64,000 nucleotides of DNA from Protula sp. h YS-2021 (taxonomy: Eukaryota; Annelida; Polychaeta; Sabellida; Serpulidae): contig OX457025.1 in the NCBI GenBank assembly GCA_949752745.1, positions 96,785,804 through 96,849,803 of the forward strand. The letters run 5' to 3'. The notes under the pieces were generated by a model. That model ran no database searches and was not told the origin of the DNA. It saw only the letters and a list, made by a program, of their open reading frames with translations. A program made the translations under genes and the position numbers. Positions 24,563-37,986 of the stretch are shown piece after piece. The stretch's first letter is position 1, and the number at the start of each line of letters is the position of its first letter.

Positions 24563-25685
24563 TAGCACTTTGAGCGTTTCGAATAAAATTTGAATTTTGA
24601 ATTTCGACTACGAGGGAATCGGGCAAAAAATGAAAGAAATGATACATTAACTTAGGTTCAATCCGCCTCTGCCTGTAGTGTCGCCACCTCCCGAAAACAG
24701 CAATTATCCCGAAAATAATATTTTTGCCGAACCTGCCGACACCCGCTACTGGTCCTAGAATGCAAAATGTTGAGCTGCTATAGGTAAACTGTTAGTACAC
24801 ACATATAAAGTCGGGTTTGTTGTCACAAGTAATCCTTATAAGCCAATTCGCTCTTTCCAGTTAAGGTGTTGTTTCAACTGCAATTTTTCGGAATGAATTA
24901 TAAAGAAATGATAAGGGAAATTCTAATTTTCTTTCAACATGCGCACTTTCAAATTTACAAAGCCATAACATGATCTTTTAAAAAGCATTTTACACATTTT
25001 TCAGCCCCTTTAATAACCAATGTGTGAATATGTTTCAGGCAAAATGGAGTTTTGTTGATTTTTGCCGTTTTTATCTATCATTTCTTTATATCCTTATCCC
25101 AACTGAATTCAACCGAAACGCAGAAGTCAAAGTGCGAATTGCCTTATAGCTGTTAGCAGTCATTTTGAAAAGCGAGTTGATAGTCTTACAGCTTCCACTT
25201 AAAATTTGCATTTCGAGAGGATGGAATAAAGTGGCCAGTTACAGCTCGAAAATTCTGCCCGAGAAAATATATCGACCTTGTAATTTTGTAAATCACGACA
25301 TTTTACTTCGCGCAGAACAGAAAATATGTGTAAAATCCTGTATTTGCCACATACAAAAGCATTACCGGCTCGCGTCCAAAACACCACAGCTTTTGCGCAA
25401 AAACCATTGAAAAGTGGCAGACGGTCCCAGGTCCCTAATAGAAAAATATAGAAGAAAAATCGCAAAAAAAAAAAACATACAAGAAACTGAACTTGAAACT
25501 ATTTGTTAAAATCTTTTATAATTTTTTAAATAGCATAACAACCCGACCGGTATTTGGTGCAAGAGAAATTTGACATTTAGGCGAAATTTCTCTATCATTT
25601 GTTTCATTTTTTACGTGATTATTTTTATTCGAAACGCAGAATTTTGGCGCATTTTAATGGGAACGCCTAAGTGTGATTTGGCTTA
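24563..25685. mobile_element. Subfamily B small element, interrupted
   Basis: Its left end (AGCACTTTGAGCGTTTCGAATA) and right end (GGGAACGCCTAAGTGTGATTTGGCTTA) match the intact copy at 51132-51490. About 0.8 kb of foreign DNA at about 24650-25437 splits it, including a subfamily A copy. This gives a relative order of insertion: B first, A later. Confidence 0.75.
24838..25147. mobile_element. Subfamily A small element nested in subfamily B
   Basis: Inverted ends ATAAGCCAATTCGC and GTGCGAATTGCCTTAT bound a 310-bp body carrying AAAGAAATGATAAGG and TATCATTTCTTTATATCC in inverted orientation, so the subterminal regions are also inverted. No coding capacity. Confidence 0.82.
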
Positions 25686-26503
25686 TTTTGATGTAGAATT
25701 TTGACTTTTTCAGACATTGAGTTGTCATGCTAGTGAAAAACCTATCACCGCATGTACGTAGGTCCATGTCAGCTCTTCATTAGTTATACTTGATATGTTT
25801 CTTTGGAGCTACGCATGTGTCAAGTACGACAGAAAAAACTTTTGTTGATTATTTAATGTGAAGAGTTGTACCAGTCTAAATATGATAAATTCCCGGGAGA
25901 TTCAAGAGGTATGGTAACTTACTACTTTATCTGCAGCCTCGCAGAGTCGCAGTGTGGTACTCTTGACAACGGAAAACAAATGCAATCTTGGCGAATCAGA
26001 TCAATACAAGGTTTTATAATGAAAATAAGGGTTATTCGACAGAATCACGAGACATGTAAAGTTATGTGAAGGATGTGAATATAAACTCTTGTGAAGAAGA
26101 TATCAGCACCTGACCGTGTGTTCCTGGTAGCCGTAGAGCCAATGCTGTGGGAGTCTTGGTGTACTTTTCTGGTCTGGACGTCCGTCTGCCTGTTCGTGAT
26201 GATAAGTCAAATGCATTGAAACAGTAACAACGCGTCGCATATCGCAGTGCGCTATCGGTTTTGAACAGTCGCTGCCCAAGCGCAGTGATCGTTACAAGTT
26301 AGCGTGCTACGACCCTGTGTCAAGGTACTGTGCGTGTCTCGGACGCTGTGTGCGTTTTTCTCTGGTGAATCAGTATTTCACGGTACTGTACTGCGTCCTT
26401 GTCACCATGAAGTTTCGTATCAAAGTACTGTGCGTATCGGGCGACTTGAGGGAGTTTCGCCGTGGAACAGTGTCAAGTACACCGCAGAGTGTGAGACATT
26501 TTT

Positions 26504-26562
26504 GGGTATTTATTTATTTATATATTTATTTATTTATTTATGTATTTGTTTATTTATATAGA
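26504..26562. repeat. TTTA tetranucleotide microsatellite
   Basis: Tandem TTTA units with occasional TATA and TGTA variants. Confidence 0.9.
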
Positions 26563-28399
26563 ATGTACTGTGGGCAGTTGAATGTGACCAGAGTGGTTTT
26601 TTTTTGCTGCGGTTTATGCGCACTGTTTTAAAGCAGGCCGCAAAGCTGGCAGTGACCTATTTAGCAATATAGTGTAAACACGGCTCTGCATTGATAATCG
26701 TTGAATGTGTGAGAAGTAAGAGCATTGCAAAGTGAAGGCCTGTTGTTTGAAAAAAATCAATTTGAGAAGCCTGTGGCTTTCAGTGACGGTTATTAAATGA
26801 AAGCTGCGTTTCTCTTCAGTCAGTGTGTTTAGGTGTGTAGGGTAGATATGTTAAGTTGCCTTGTTTTATGAAAAAACAAGACAGTTGCTTTGGTGGTGCG
26901 TTAGGTGTGGTTTAGTCTGGTACCAGCTGTTGATCAAAGGTAACTTGATTTTGACCGTAAGGTCAGTCGTAACCCCCCCCCCCATTATCGTTGGTTTTTT
27001 TTTTTGGGGGGGGCTAGTGATTTCAGTGAATACATAATGAAATATACGCTGAAGTGCGGCGGTATTATTATTTTTTCTTTGGTTTCTGTGAAGTGTGGAA
27101 GTGAAGTGAAACGGAAACAGTAGCAGGTTGTTTTACGGTAAAGTGTACGTGTGCGAGTAGTTTCACGATAACGTGTCGATTCACAGCAAAGGTGTATCCC
27201 AGTGTAGGGTAGATATACTGCGTCGCCTTGTTTTATAAAAACAAAACACGACAGCTGCTTTGGTGGTGCGTTAGGTGTGGTTTAGTCCGGTAAATTTTTT
27301 TTTTTTTGCATTAAGCTAAAGCGGCAAGTGGCCGTATCCCCTTCTCAAAAAACCATTCAGAGGTTACTGCCTGTTGATCAAATTTAATTCAATGTTCACC
27401 TGAGGGTCAGTGTTAAACCCTCCCCCCTCGATATTGTTATTTTTAATGTAAGCTAGTTATTTAAATGAATTGGGTAAAGCAATGGGCTGATATACAAGAG
27501 GTGTTGCCAACTAAAATCAATTCGTAAAACCTGTGGTTTTAAGTGACGGCCGATTGGAAGCTGCGTCTATCCTCAGTCAATGTGTAAAGCTGTGATCATG
27601 CAGTGCTAGGTTGATTCCAGTATCAAAAAAAGAAAAAATTACAAAAGTTACTGCCTGTTGATCAAAGGTAACTAGATTTTGAAGTGACAGGGAAACAGTA
27701 ACAGGTTGTTTTACGGTAAAGTGTACGTGTGTGAGTAGTTTCGCGATAACGGTGCCACCGAAATAAATGTGTGCTTTTTCTTAGTTTACCATTGTTAGGA
27801 TTTAAAAGTGAGATCAATACGGGAGTTTAAATCATTAATTAATCATAATTAATAACCAGGTGCATTGAAAAGGTACAAAGTGAAGGAACATGCGTGCTCT
27901 GCACGTCCATACGGCCAGGTACTGATATCTTGTGTATATATACGGTGGCGGATGTTGTAGTCAGCCAAAGTCAAATGTTATGGGTGTACAAACTAATTTT
28001 ATACGTAATTCTGCATCTATGAGCTATTTTAGTATATATTTTACTAAAAAACCCACAACCCCTTCATTTAAATATTTGGTCACTTGACTTAGGTCACGTA
28101 ACATTTAAAGGCCAGAATATAAACAAACATTTGACAGGAGGATGCGGAAGTTAACTTTTCTACACTTTTATGAACGAACAAAAGATATACAACTCACTAA
28201 AAATTGTGCCTGTGTTACAAAAGGGTGTATGGGCATGCACTTTCTGTAACTGTTTGAATAGTAGGGACTGGTATGCAGGATTCGTGCCTCAGAGCATATG
28301 AAGTTGACAGCTGTTAGTGGAACAATGAAATGCCTCGTAGCTCTGACAGAGAGATATGCGAATATTTGCTTCCTCCTAAAAGAATTAATTTCAAGCCCT

Positions 28400-28720
28400 G
28401 CTTAAAATATAAAAAAAACTCTACCTATGTTAGCATATTCTGTTTATGGTCTCCCAAAGTCGTATTTTAGGGTTATGTATATATAAGTGAACGTATATGA
28501 TGCACATTTCGTCTCCCTGTTTACCCTTTTTCATGTATGGTCTCTCTAGCTGTTAACTTGAGTGTCTTTTAAGATATACGAAAGGTCTCTCTATGTTGGC
28601 ATGTTCTGAGTATGGTCTCCCAAAGTCGTATGTTAGGGTTATATACGAGCAAAAATAACCGATGAACATTTGGTCCCCCTGTTTACTTATTTTCATATTA
28701 GGTCTCTCTTAGTGTTATCT
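28400..28720. repeat. Satellite-like GGAGACC repeat, two units, right arm
   Basis: Reverse-complement partner of 18560-18870, with the same two-unit structure (TATGGTCTCCCAAAGTCGTA repeated). Both copies keep the AGAGAGACC and GGAGACCA motifs. Confidence 0.8.
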
Positions 28721-28729
28721 TTGTATCTT

Positions 28730-29660
28730 TTCAACAAATTTTTTGTCATATTCTCTATGTTTTATCACAATGGGGCCTGTTAGAAGCCTCATATCGACCT
28801 GTATTGGATTGTTCTCGTTCAGCCAAGAAACAGAATACTGAAATTTGCCTTTCAGGGTTACGAGGCGGTGAACTTTGTCGCTTTATTGGAAATAAACCAT
28901 GTCAATGTCGCTCCGGAGAATCACTTTTGCATTCTCTTGCCTTTGCTTTAGGTGCCGTGACCTCACAGATTGGGGCTTTCACGATGTTAACATTGTCAAT
29001 AAAACATCAGCACATTTTTTTATCGAATTTGCATTTGAAACAAACGCCTTAAGTCTTAAATACTGCGACCGGGGTTCAAACGAGAGACCCCAAACTTCCT
29101 AGAACGACAAAATAACAATATTTGTAAACTCTCTGTTGAATGTTGACAAAACAGAAAAGATCGCACACAAAATGTACCACTATTACTGTGTCTCCCTGAC
29201 CTTACGAGTCGAGTATTAATTTTTGTTTATGCTGATATTGATTGTTAAGGTGCAGTTGTGAAACTGATTTGATACTACACCAGTAGTCTCGAACAAATCA
29301 AAGAAATCACCAACCTCCAAAAGAATATCAATATCAAGGCCCAAATCAAATTGCTGCTCATTATCTACTTTTCGAATTGCCTGGACTGAAGCAAAATTCC
29401 CTTGTCCTAGAGTAACTGCGTTATTATATTAACCATTTTTTCCATAGCTTTCTTCCTTCAGCAAACACTTTTCTCGAGGTTTGTTCTCTTTCACACAATT
29501 TGCCAGTTAGGCCACGGGACGATCTGATTGTGCTCTCCATTGCTCTTTTTTGCTCATTTTTGTGTTGCGCAGGGCCGAATGCTAGCCTCCGATTTATGCA
29601 AAGTGACAATCATAATTTGCCTTGCATCAAAGGTTTCATCCAAAATAGCGATGCACGTGT
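28730..29660. other. Shared non-coding DNA
   Basis: Partner of about 17640-18550. It holds short open frames near 28804-29102 that are not kept open in the left arm. No domain recognised. Confidence 0.5.
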
Positions 29661-29667
29661 CGCGAAG

Positions 29668-29928
29668 ACAGTGATTTGTGTATCCGTGCTTTCTCGTGTC
29701 CAACAAAACACCGTACTAAGCCCCACCCCTTTTCTCATTTTCATTAATGACCTCCCACTTCGAGCCCAGCCATCAGTCCGCTTGTTTGCTGACGACTGTG
29801 TCCGTTTTCGTGAGATTAGAGATGAACATGACCATCTAATTGTACAGGGCTTAGAAGCCTTGAATTCTTGGGAGAACGATTGGCTAATGGAATCCAATCC
29901 GGACAATTGTTTTGTGCGCACTATTTAA
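29668..29928 (+). pseudogene. Non-LTR reverse transcriptase fragment, right copy
   Basis: It reads SRVQQNTVLSPTPFLIFIND and VRLFADDCVRF, then ALNSWENDWLMESN. This is the palm core of a non-LTR reverse transcriptase with the catalytic pair of aspartates in FADD. It differs from the left copy by several amino acids and one lost codon (VQQDLEAL versus VQGLEAL). It is truncated at both ends and therefore inactive. I cannot assign the clade from this little sequence. Confidence 0.8.
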
Positions 29929-29929
29929 A

Positions 29930-31309
29930 AAAGCGGTATCCAAAACTAAATAAATATTCATTGAAAAACACAGTACTTTAGATTCAACAACCCATCTGGT
30001 TGATGGAATTTCTAAAGACTTATAGAAGTCGCTTGTCAGGTGTGGGATTCCCACCTAGAGTGCCACATCTCCCAATTAGACTCAGTGCAGCGGGAGGGCA
30101 GTACGATACGCGACAAATAGGTATCATAACAACAGTTCGGTCACCCATAAACACACATTCTATTATCTTCCAACCACCATACCACACCAGCCAGCAACAG
30201 AATAACACAAGTGTGCTCCAAGTGTAATTTCGGCAAACATCAAGTTATATTAAGCAGACACATAAGTTATCGAAAGAACATATGGTATGGAATGAGTTAC
30301 CCTATTGTTACAGAGCTGACACAATATTACCTTAACGGGGTGCTAGTGTCGTTAAAATAATCAGTCAATCAAGCAATCAGGACGTGATATATATTTCTCA
30401 TCGATTTTCTGTCCTCTTTCATGATCAAATGACTGATATTGAACATGCTGTTTTAATTTTTGTTTTAGAACATGAGGACTCATCGTAAAGTACCCTACAT
30501 CATGTATATTAATGAAGAAAAAAAATTTAAGGCCACCTTATCCTTTTGCCAGTCTTTTGGCCTTGAAATCCAAACTTATGTCTGTGGCGAAAAGAACGGA
30601 ATTTTGTTTTTCTGCGAAGTAGATTTTCTGAAAGCTTTAAGATGGGTAAACAAGAGATTTTACGTGCGGTATCACTCATTTTGAAAGGTAGCCATATAAT
30701 TAAGGAGAATAAAACTTTGTTTTTAAAACCTAAAATTTATTGCACTAACACAAACAAATATGCTATCCAGGGGATTTTGTGTTTCTTAACATGTATGTGT
30801 TTTTTATTTAAAATCTTTTCTGTTGCAAGATCTCGCAAGTTAAGACTCAGCTTCGTCTGTAAGACTGTACTACAGTTCCATTGTTAAAAAATCAGTTGTA
30901 GAAAATTGTTTGCATAGCTTTTAAAAATGGATTTTTGTAATTTGCAAAAAAAAGAACTTATCGAAAAAAACATGATTGAAGATACTTTGGACTTCTTTGT
31001 ATATCAAAATCAGCTTGTTGTTTGTTGTGATGACTGTTACTTTTGTGACAAAATAATACGGCTATTGGTTGAAACAAGAAATATCTTTCGTAGCCATCCA
31101 GTTAGGATGTACGCAAAAGATTTGAAAAATTTTCACCCATTTCCCCTGTACGCCAAAAGTTACGTTATTATGGAGTTAAACATTAGCGCCCGCACTGGTC
31201 TAGAACCCCCTCCTGTAATACGTCCTAAATGTATGGCCCCTTAGGCATATAATAAAAGTTCTGTCATTGTACGTATCTGGTATGAAGTATTACTATTTTG
31301 TAATTCCAG
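29930..31309. other. Shared DNA with protein-like but broken frames
   Basis: A plus-strand frame at 30472-30684 (MRTHRKVPYIMYINEEKKFK...) follows a TTTTAG acceptor-like string. Another at 30927-31160 contains DTLDFFVYQNQLVVCCDDCY. In the left arm the first is broken by an early stop and a one-base indel. They may be further decayed exons of the gene proposed at 31310-32748, but this is not established. Confidence 0.3.
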
Positions 31310-32748
31310 GAGAAGTCGGACGAAATGACTCGTGCTCAGCGTATGGTGCGTTATTTATTATTTATGAAATATCTGTGCTTTTATCTTCAAATAGACAAGT
31401 TTTATGAGATTTTTGGGCCTATAAATTAAGCTAGGGGTGGAAAGCTGCCAATCAGAGGTCCCTCTTTATTCTTCGTACACACAAATATGTACATACATTC
31501 ATAAGAGATATAGAACGTGCCACTTTGAGAGACATTATTTGCTAATTTATAAGTGTTAGGGAGACCCAAAATTTTGGTAGACCTAAATGATGTTAACTTC
31601 GATGAGGAGGTAAGATAAGATTTAAAAATTGTTATCTTAAAATATTAATTTAAACAAAATGATCGTTTATTCTTCTTCATAATTTTCAGCTTCTTGCTGC
31701 TAAAGAAAAGTCTACTGGAAATGTGAAGGTAAACTGAATAATGTTATTCAGAAATTGATCGTTGCTTACAGTTGCGTATGGACGGGTATATTTAATTTAC
31801 TGTTGATTGGTTTCATTAATTTAATTGGTTCAATATAGGGATTAACAGTAAGACAAACATCAAGTTCATTATTCCATGAAAGAGGGTACACTCTGTATTC
31901 TATAAAAATTGAAGAGCTTTCAGTTTTTGAAATGACAATATGATCCCCAATGTCTGGGCAAACCTTACAATAAACAACTCCGACATGTTAGAATTAAATA
32001 AGCGGTTTGTTAATTTGTCTTTTAGCGTACAGAAAAGCGTTAGAATCTCTTCTTGAAGCAGTTAAATTGTGCCAATATTTTCAGATATCGAATTTTGATG
32101 GGCCAATTGGTACAATTTTTGCTTCGACGTTAGTATTAAGTCACTGTTTGAAGTCGTTCAAGATTAGTTTTACAGTAGTTTAGCGCTTTGAAAATCAACA
32201 ACTTTTTCTGGTATGTTGTTTTATTTTTATGTAATGAGGTATTGTGTTTCCCTTTTAGGTACTTGATCTGCTGTCAAGTGGTCTGCAGAAGATACTCTTG
32301 CAGTGAAGGGCCTTATCCTAGTATGTATCTCACTCATTGAACCAAACAAAATTATACATATTAAAAATTATAAATAGTTTGAAGGACTTTTCAGGATGAT
32401 CTGTTCTTAGAAATCATTATAGCTTGTAATTTATAAGGTATAGGAAAATTGACCTGGGCGGTTTAGTTATTCTAAAATATTGATATACACATCTGTCCAT
32501 TACGGTGTCAATTGGCTAAATTTTAAATGTCCATTTCTTTCCTTTCAGGCAAGGCGAAGATTATAGAATTCCTCGGCATGAAATCCGAAAAGAGTATCGA
32601 GCACTTACCCCAAGATGAACAGTACAAAAAGATACGAGCTAAAGTGACCAACGAAAGAAAGACAGTGCACATGAACATAAATAAAAATCTTGAGGTACTG
32701 TTACCAAAGAAACAGCAGGTTAACCTAGGTGATAAAGTTGAAGGGTGA
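31310..32748 (+). pseudogene. Candidate multi-exon gene, right-arm copy
   Basis: Plus-strand exon-like pieces: 31310-31345 (36 nt, EKSDEMTRAQRM, TTCCAG before, GTGCGT after); 31560-31609 (50 nt, ending DLNDVNFDEE, GTAAGA after, branch-point-like TGCTAAT upstream); 31690-31728 (39 nt, LLAAKEKSTGNVK, TTTTCAG before, GTAAAC after); 32026-32162 (137 nt, containing LESLLEAVKLCQYFQ and SNFDGPIGTIFASTL, TTTTAG before); about 32259-32306 (VLDLLSSGLQKILLQ, CCTTTTAG before); and 32549-32748 (200 nt, CTTTCAG before, KAKIIEFLGMKSEK through VEG-stop). Several differences between arms in the short exons are synonymous (AAT-GAT/GAC, TCT/TCC, CTC/CTA), but the last exon has mostly replacement changes. Here the donor after TTCAAG is AT rather than GT. 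Exon phases are not consistent throughout, so it is either a decayed gene or a partly wrong model. No family recognised. Confidence 0.42.
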
Positions 32749-32759
32749 TGGAACACTTG

Positions 32760-34520
32760 TCTTAAAAGTACCCAGTCTTTCAAGTTTGCGGGCCCTTAAG
32801 TATATCATCGCTACGCAGCTACGTAGGTAGCAGGATGTCGTTTCATTGCAGTGTAACCTCTCTTTGACAACGTTCCAACGACCATATAATTCCTTCTTTA
32901 CATTTTATTTGAGTACAGTATTGAATTAAACAAAAACAACCGAACAGAACCGAAATTTTGGAATTCGGTTTTCGGTTATCAACCAACAGAGAAATTTTGC
33001 TCGGATTTCGCTGAAACTTGCACACCCCTACTATTCTCAAGTAAGAATTTTGAGTATACTTATCGACTGTGATAGAGTAGTTTAACGTTTCATTTATTTA
33101 TAGATCCCAAATACCAGACTTCGGTAGACCATGCTCGAAAAAAGAAAATAGGTAGACCTCATGTAAATTCTTTGGATAAAAACATTTCTTGACATACTCA
33201 ATGCTTTACTTGTGAACGATTGTGACATTGTTCCTTCCAAATATAGGGCCCCACAAATAATTATGAAAACTGTGAAATAAAAGATAATATGTAAATTCTT
33301 CAATAACAAGAAGCACTAACATAACACCCCAGAATAAATAACGACATCAGAAAGTGGACATCCATTTCGCACGTGCGCAAAAAGAGAGGGGGAGGATGTC
33401 TATCCATGTGAGTACGCTATTGTTAAACTCTATAATGAAGGCTCAATTTTTGGCATACATAGGGGGGAGGGGATAAAAGAGTAACAAATTTTCGCGCACG
33501 CACTAAAGGAATGGCCCAAAATCTCAAGCGCGCTCTAAAGGACTAAAAGATCACGAAGGAAATTCACAGAAAAAGGGAATTGTACGCCTGCTCGAATCCC
33601 ATAGAAGCACCCAGCCCATGGCCTATCCGTATAATAACACCTTTTGTGATGATATTTTTTCGGGGATAGGGAGATTTTATGTATCACGTTATATATGTAT
33701 TTTTGTTCTTACAATTTATTGCCTATGTGCCTGTATTTAAGGATTTGGGGTTAAAGATAAGTAACAACCAATGTGTCATTATTTCATGGTTGAAAACTAT
33801 CTGTGTGAGACACAAATAAAAACAGTACATCATATTTCACTTCTGTTTTATTAACACTCTCAAAACTGGTAGTGGCTTGATCAATTCGACATCGGGCGGA
33901 TAGCACCCAGTATATTTAATCACTAAGTATATCATGTCTTGCGCCCAGTCAACAATTTGACCTCACTGTGATCTCACTGTGACTTAACAGTGCTCATGCT
34001 CATGTCATAGTATGATGTCACTGTGAGCTAAATTGTAATAATGTGCCATTGGGTAGAGAAACACAAGGTCCCGGCACTGATAACTCCTGATGGTGGCGCA
34101 ATACACGCTCGTCGTGTCATCCCGTACTCATGACATGTCTTCGGCACCCTCATGTTATGATGAGGTAGCTTGACGTTGTTCCTAGTCAGGAATTGCCGCC
34201 GTCTCTGCGCCCTCAGACCTTGGCATGTCTCGCGATGATTTCGTTCTTTCCCCCACTTTTGGCCTGAAATAGAACGCGTGTGTATCTATTTAGGTCTGCT
34301 ACCGCTGAATAGGTTGCAAACGGCGGTTATGAAACTACACTTGAATATGCCAACAGGGAAAAGGTGTATTGAAATATCATTTTTAAAATATAAATTCACG
34401 ATTGTACTATGAATCGTTGAAAAATGTCAACGATGAGAAATGGGTGTAGATCGTTTTGCCACAGGTCACTTTGCGACCTACCACTTTTCCACCACAAAGA
34501 AATAAACAAAAATTCTTACT
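32760..34520. other. Shared non-coding DNA
   Basis: Partner of about 12430-14150. It includes a run of ordinary non-coding sequence with no supported exon. Confidence 0.5.
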
Positions 34521-35685
34521 ACTTATTACTTAAAACCTAGTAGCTACAACTAATTTATAAACTTATCTTATTTATTGATTTTAATTTACTCAAAACAGTA
34601 AAAAATTTTGGCTACTAGGTTTTACCTTTAGACACCAGGCTTGTATGCATTGTAAATATGTGTTCGATCATTCCTTTGTATATCCATGCCTTATACTCCC
34701 CTTAGCAGCCATCTAAATATAAGCTAATTTATAAGTTAAATGCTAGTTTTTCAGAGTTAGACCATGTATTAAACACAACACATACGGAGACCAAGTGGAT
34801 ATAGTTGCACAATATTTCTTTCTTAAATGAAATATAATAGCATGGTATTGCAGTTTAAAATAAATATATATAAAATATATAAAATAAAGACAATCCCCCG
34901 AACAATTCCCTTCGTAGGACAATTCCCCCTATGTCTATTCCCCCAATTCATTTTTATTTTTCTTATTTTTACTTTTCTTTGTATTATTTCTCTCTTTTCA
35001 AAATAAATCATTGCTTTTTATCTTTTAATTGGAGGCCGTGTAATTGTCCTTTCAACATTGTCGCTTTTATTAAAAAAAGACAAGAGATGAGTGCCACCTT
35101 GTTTTATTATCACAGTGCAGCCCATTCCCCTACTTAAAACCTAGGAGCTACAACTAATTTATAAACTTGCCTTATTTATTGCTTTTAATTTACTCAAAAC
35201 CAGGTTCCACCTTTAGACACCAGGCTTGTATGCATCAAAAATCTCTTACCGTTTTCGAGATAAATCATGTTTTTCTTAGCTAAGGTTTTTCGCGATTTGA
35301 CCTTGACCATGAAGGTCAAGGTAAAAAAATTTAACGGGTGCCTCAGATCACATTGTCCTTTATATATGTGCCAGGTGTGGCTTTTCTAGCTTCAACGGCC
35401 TTGCAGTAAATGCCTGGAATCCGATTCAGCTTTTTCGCAATTTGACCTTGACCAGTAAGGTCACGGTGAAAACTTTTTATCAGATTCACCACTTCAGATG
35501 ACCCTCCATACATATGCCGAGTTTGGTTGGTCTAGCTTCAGCGGTCTAGGAGATGTCTGGAAACCGATTCGGCGGCAGAAGAAACAAAGAGAGGATACAA
35601 AAGATGAAGAATTCGAGGCAATCCATCCTCCTTTTTATTTTCAATACCAAGTGGAAAAAAATATATATAAAATATATAAAATAAA

Positions 35686-35800
35686 GAAAATCCTCGGGAT
35701 TTTAGGTACGCTTGTATATCACTTACTGAATGGTCTGCGACGGCGTCGCAGGTCGACATTCAATATGTAATATGCAAGTGTACCTAAAATCCGAGAATTT
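35686..35800. repeat. 115-bp perfect-centre hairpin, copy 1
   Basis: CTGCGACG-G-CGTCGCAG is centred at 35743. The stem extends imperfectly about 55 bp each way: TCCTCGGGATTTTAGGTACG on the left pairs with the complement of GTGTACCTAAAATCCGAGAA on the right. Confidence 0.9.
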
Positions 35801-36351
35801 CATTTTTTAGCACTTTTTACTAGCTGTATTAAATTTTAATATATTGCTAAAGGGAACGGGAGAATACAACCCAGACAATTCGCCCCGAACAATTCCCCTC
35901 GTAGGACAACTCCCTGCGAGGTCAATTCCCCTCAATTCATTTTTGTTTTTCTTATATTTTTTTCTTTTCTTTGTATTCTTTCTCTCTTTTATTAACAAAT
36001 TATTGCCCTTTTGTCTTTTAATTGCAGGCCGTGTAATTGTCCTTTCAACATTGTCACGTTTTATTTTGAAAAAAAAAACAAAACAAAAGATGAGTACCAC
36101 CTTGTTTTGTTATCACAGTACAGCCCATTTCCTCCTACATAAAACCTAGTAGCTACAACTAATTTATAAACTTATCTTATTTATTGATTTTAATTTACTC
36201 AAAACAGTAAAAATTTTGGTTACCAGACTTTACCTTTAGGCACCAGGCTTTTATGTATTGTAAATATGTGTTCGATCATTCTTTTGTATATCCATGCCTG
36301 ATACTCCCTTTAGCAGCCATCTAAATATTAGCTAAGTTAAATGCTAATAAA

Positions 36352-36467
36352 GAAAATTCTCGGGAATTTAGGTATGCTTGTACATCACTTACTGAATGGC
36401 CTGCGACGGCGTCGCAGGTCAACATTCAATATGTAATATGCAAGTGTACCTAAAATCCGATAATTTA
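36352..36467. repeat. 115-bp hairpin, copy 2
   Basis: The 19-mer CCTGCGACGGCGTCGCAGG (36400-36418) is a perfect palindrome around one G. Outer stems are CTCGGGAATTTAGGTATGCTT and its imperfect partner AAGTGTACCTAAAATCCGA. Confidence 0.9.
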
Positions 36468-37986
36468 ATTTTTAGCACTTGTACTAGTAGTATTAAGTTT
36501 TAATATATTGCTAAAAGAAACAGGAAAATGCAACTCAGACTATTCCCCCAATCAATTCTTCCCGACAATTCCTCCCTCCTCAGAACAATTCCCCTCGTAG
36601 GACAATTCCCTGTTAGGCCTATTCCCCCAATTCATTTTTTTGTCTTATTTTTCTTTTCGTTGTATTTTTCTCTCTTTTTTTAACAAATTATTGCCCTTTT
36701 ATCTTTTAATTGGAGGCCGTGTAATTGTCCTTTCAACATTGTCACGTTTTATTTTGAAAAAAAAAAAACAAAACAAAAGATGAGTACCACCTTGTTTTAT
36801 TATCACAGTACAGCCCATTTCCCCCTACTTGAAACCTAGTAGCTACAACTAATTTATAAACTTATCTTATTTATTGATTTTAATTTACTCAAAACAGTAA
36901 AAAATTTTGGCTACTAGGTTTTACCTTTAGACACCAGGCTTGTATGCATTGTAAATATGTGTTCGATCATTCCTTTGTATATCCATGGCTTATACTCCCC
37001 TTAGCAGCCATCTAAATATAAGCTAATTTATAAGTTAAATGCTAGTTTTTCAGAGTTAGACCATGTATTAAACACAACACATACGGAGACCAAGTGGATA
37101 TAGTTACACAATATTTCTTTCTTAAATGAAATATAATAGCATGGTATTGCAGTTTAAAATAAATATATATGAAATATATAAAATAAAGTAAATCCCCCGA
37201 ACAATTCCCTTCGTAGGACAATTCCCCCTATGTCTATTCCTCCAATTCATTTTTATGTTTCTTATTTTTACTTTTCTTTGTATTATTTCTCTCTTTTCAA
37301 AATAAATCATTGCCTTTTTATCTTTTAATTGGAGGCCGTGTAATTGTCCTTTCAACATTGTCGCTTTTATTAAAAATAGACAAGAGATGAGTGCCACCTT
37401 GTTTTATTATCACAGTGCAGCCCATTCCCCTACTTAAAACCTAGGAGCTACAACTAATTTATAAACTTGCCTTATTTATTGCTTTTAATTTACTCAAAAC
37501 CAGGTTCCACCTTTAGACACCAGGCTTGTATGCATCAAAAATCTCTTACCGTTTTCGAGATAAATCATATTTTTCTTAGCTAAGGTTTTTCGCGATTTGA
37601 CCTTGAACATGAAGGTCAAGGTAAAAAAATTTAACGGGTGCCTCAGATCACATTGTCCTTTATATATGTGCCAGGTGTGGCTTTTCTAGCTTCAACGGCC
37701 TTGCAGTAAATGCCTGGAATCCGATTCATCTTTTTCGCAATTTGACCTTGACCAGTAAGGTCACGGTGAAAACTTTTTATCAGATTCACCACTTCAGATA
37801 ACCCTCCATACATATGCCGAGTTTGGTTGGTCTAGCTTCAGTGGTCTAGGAGATGTCTGGAAACCGATTCGGCGGCAGAAGAAACAAAGAGAGGATAAAA
37901 AGGATGAAGAATTCGAGGCAATCCATCCTGATTTTTATTTTCAATACCAAGTGGAAAAAAATATATATAAAATATATAAAATAAAG

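Larger units (their letters stand above)
20226..26730. other. Spacer between the palindrome arms
   Basis: No inverted counterpart is found here, so this is the unique centre of the palindrome. It holds a ~130-bp tandem repeat (21079-21790), a dispersed repeat (22330-22700), a long AT microsatellite (23511-23660) and nested small inverted-terminal elements (24379-25685). The segment 26300-26470 is CpG-richer, with three loose repeats of GTACTGTGCGT. A short ATG frame at 22899-23032 (MGPTTIKRGTYEELDLN...) is not supported by anything else. The midpoint of the two inner arm ends is about 23478. Confidence 0.75.
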
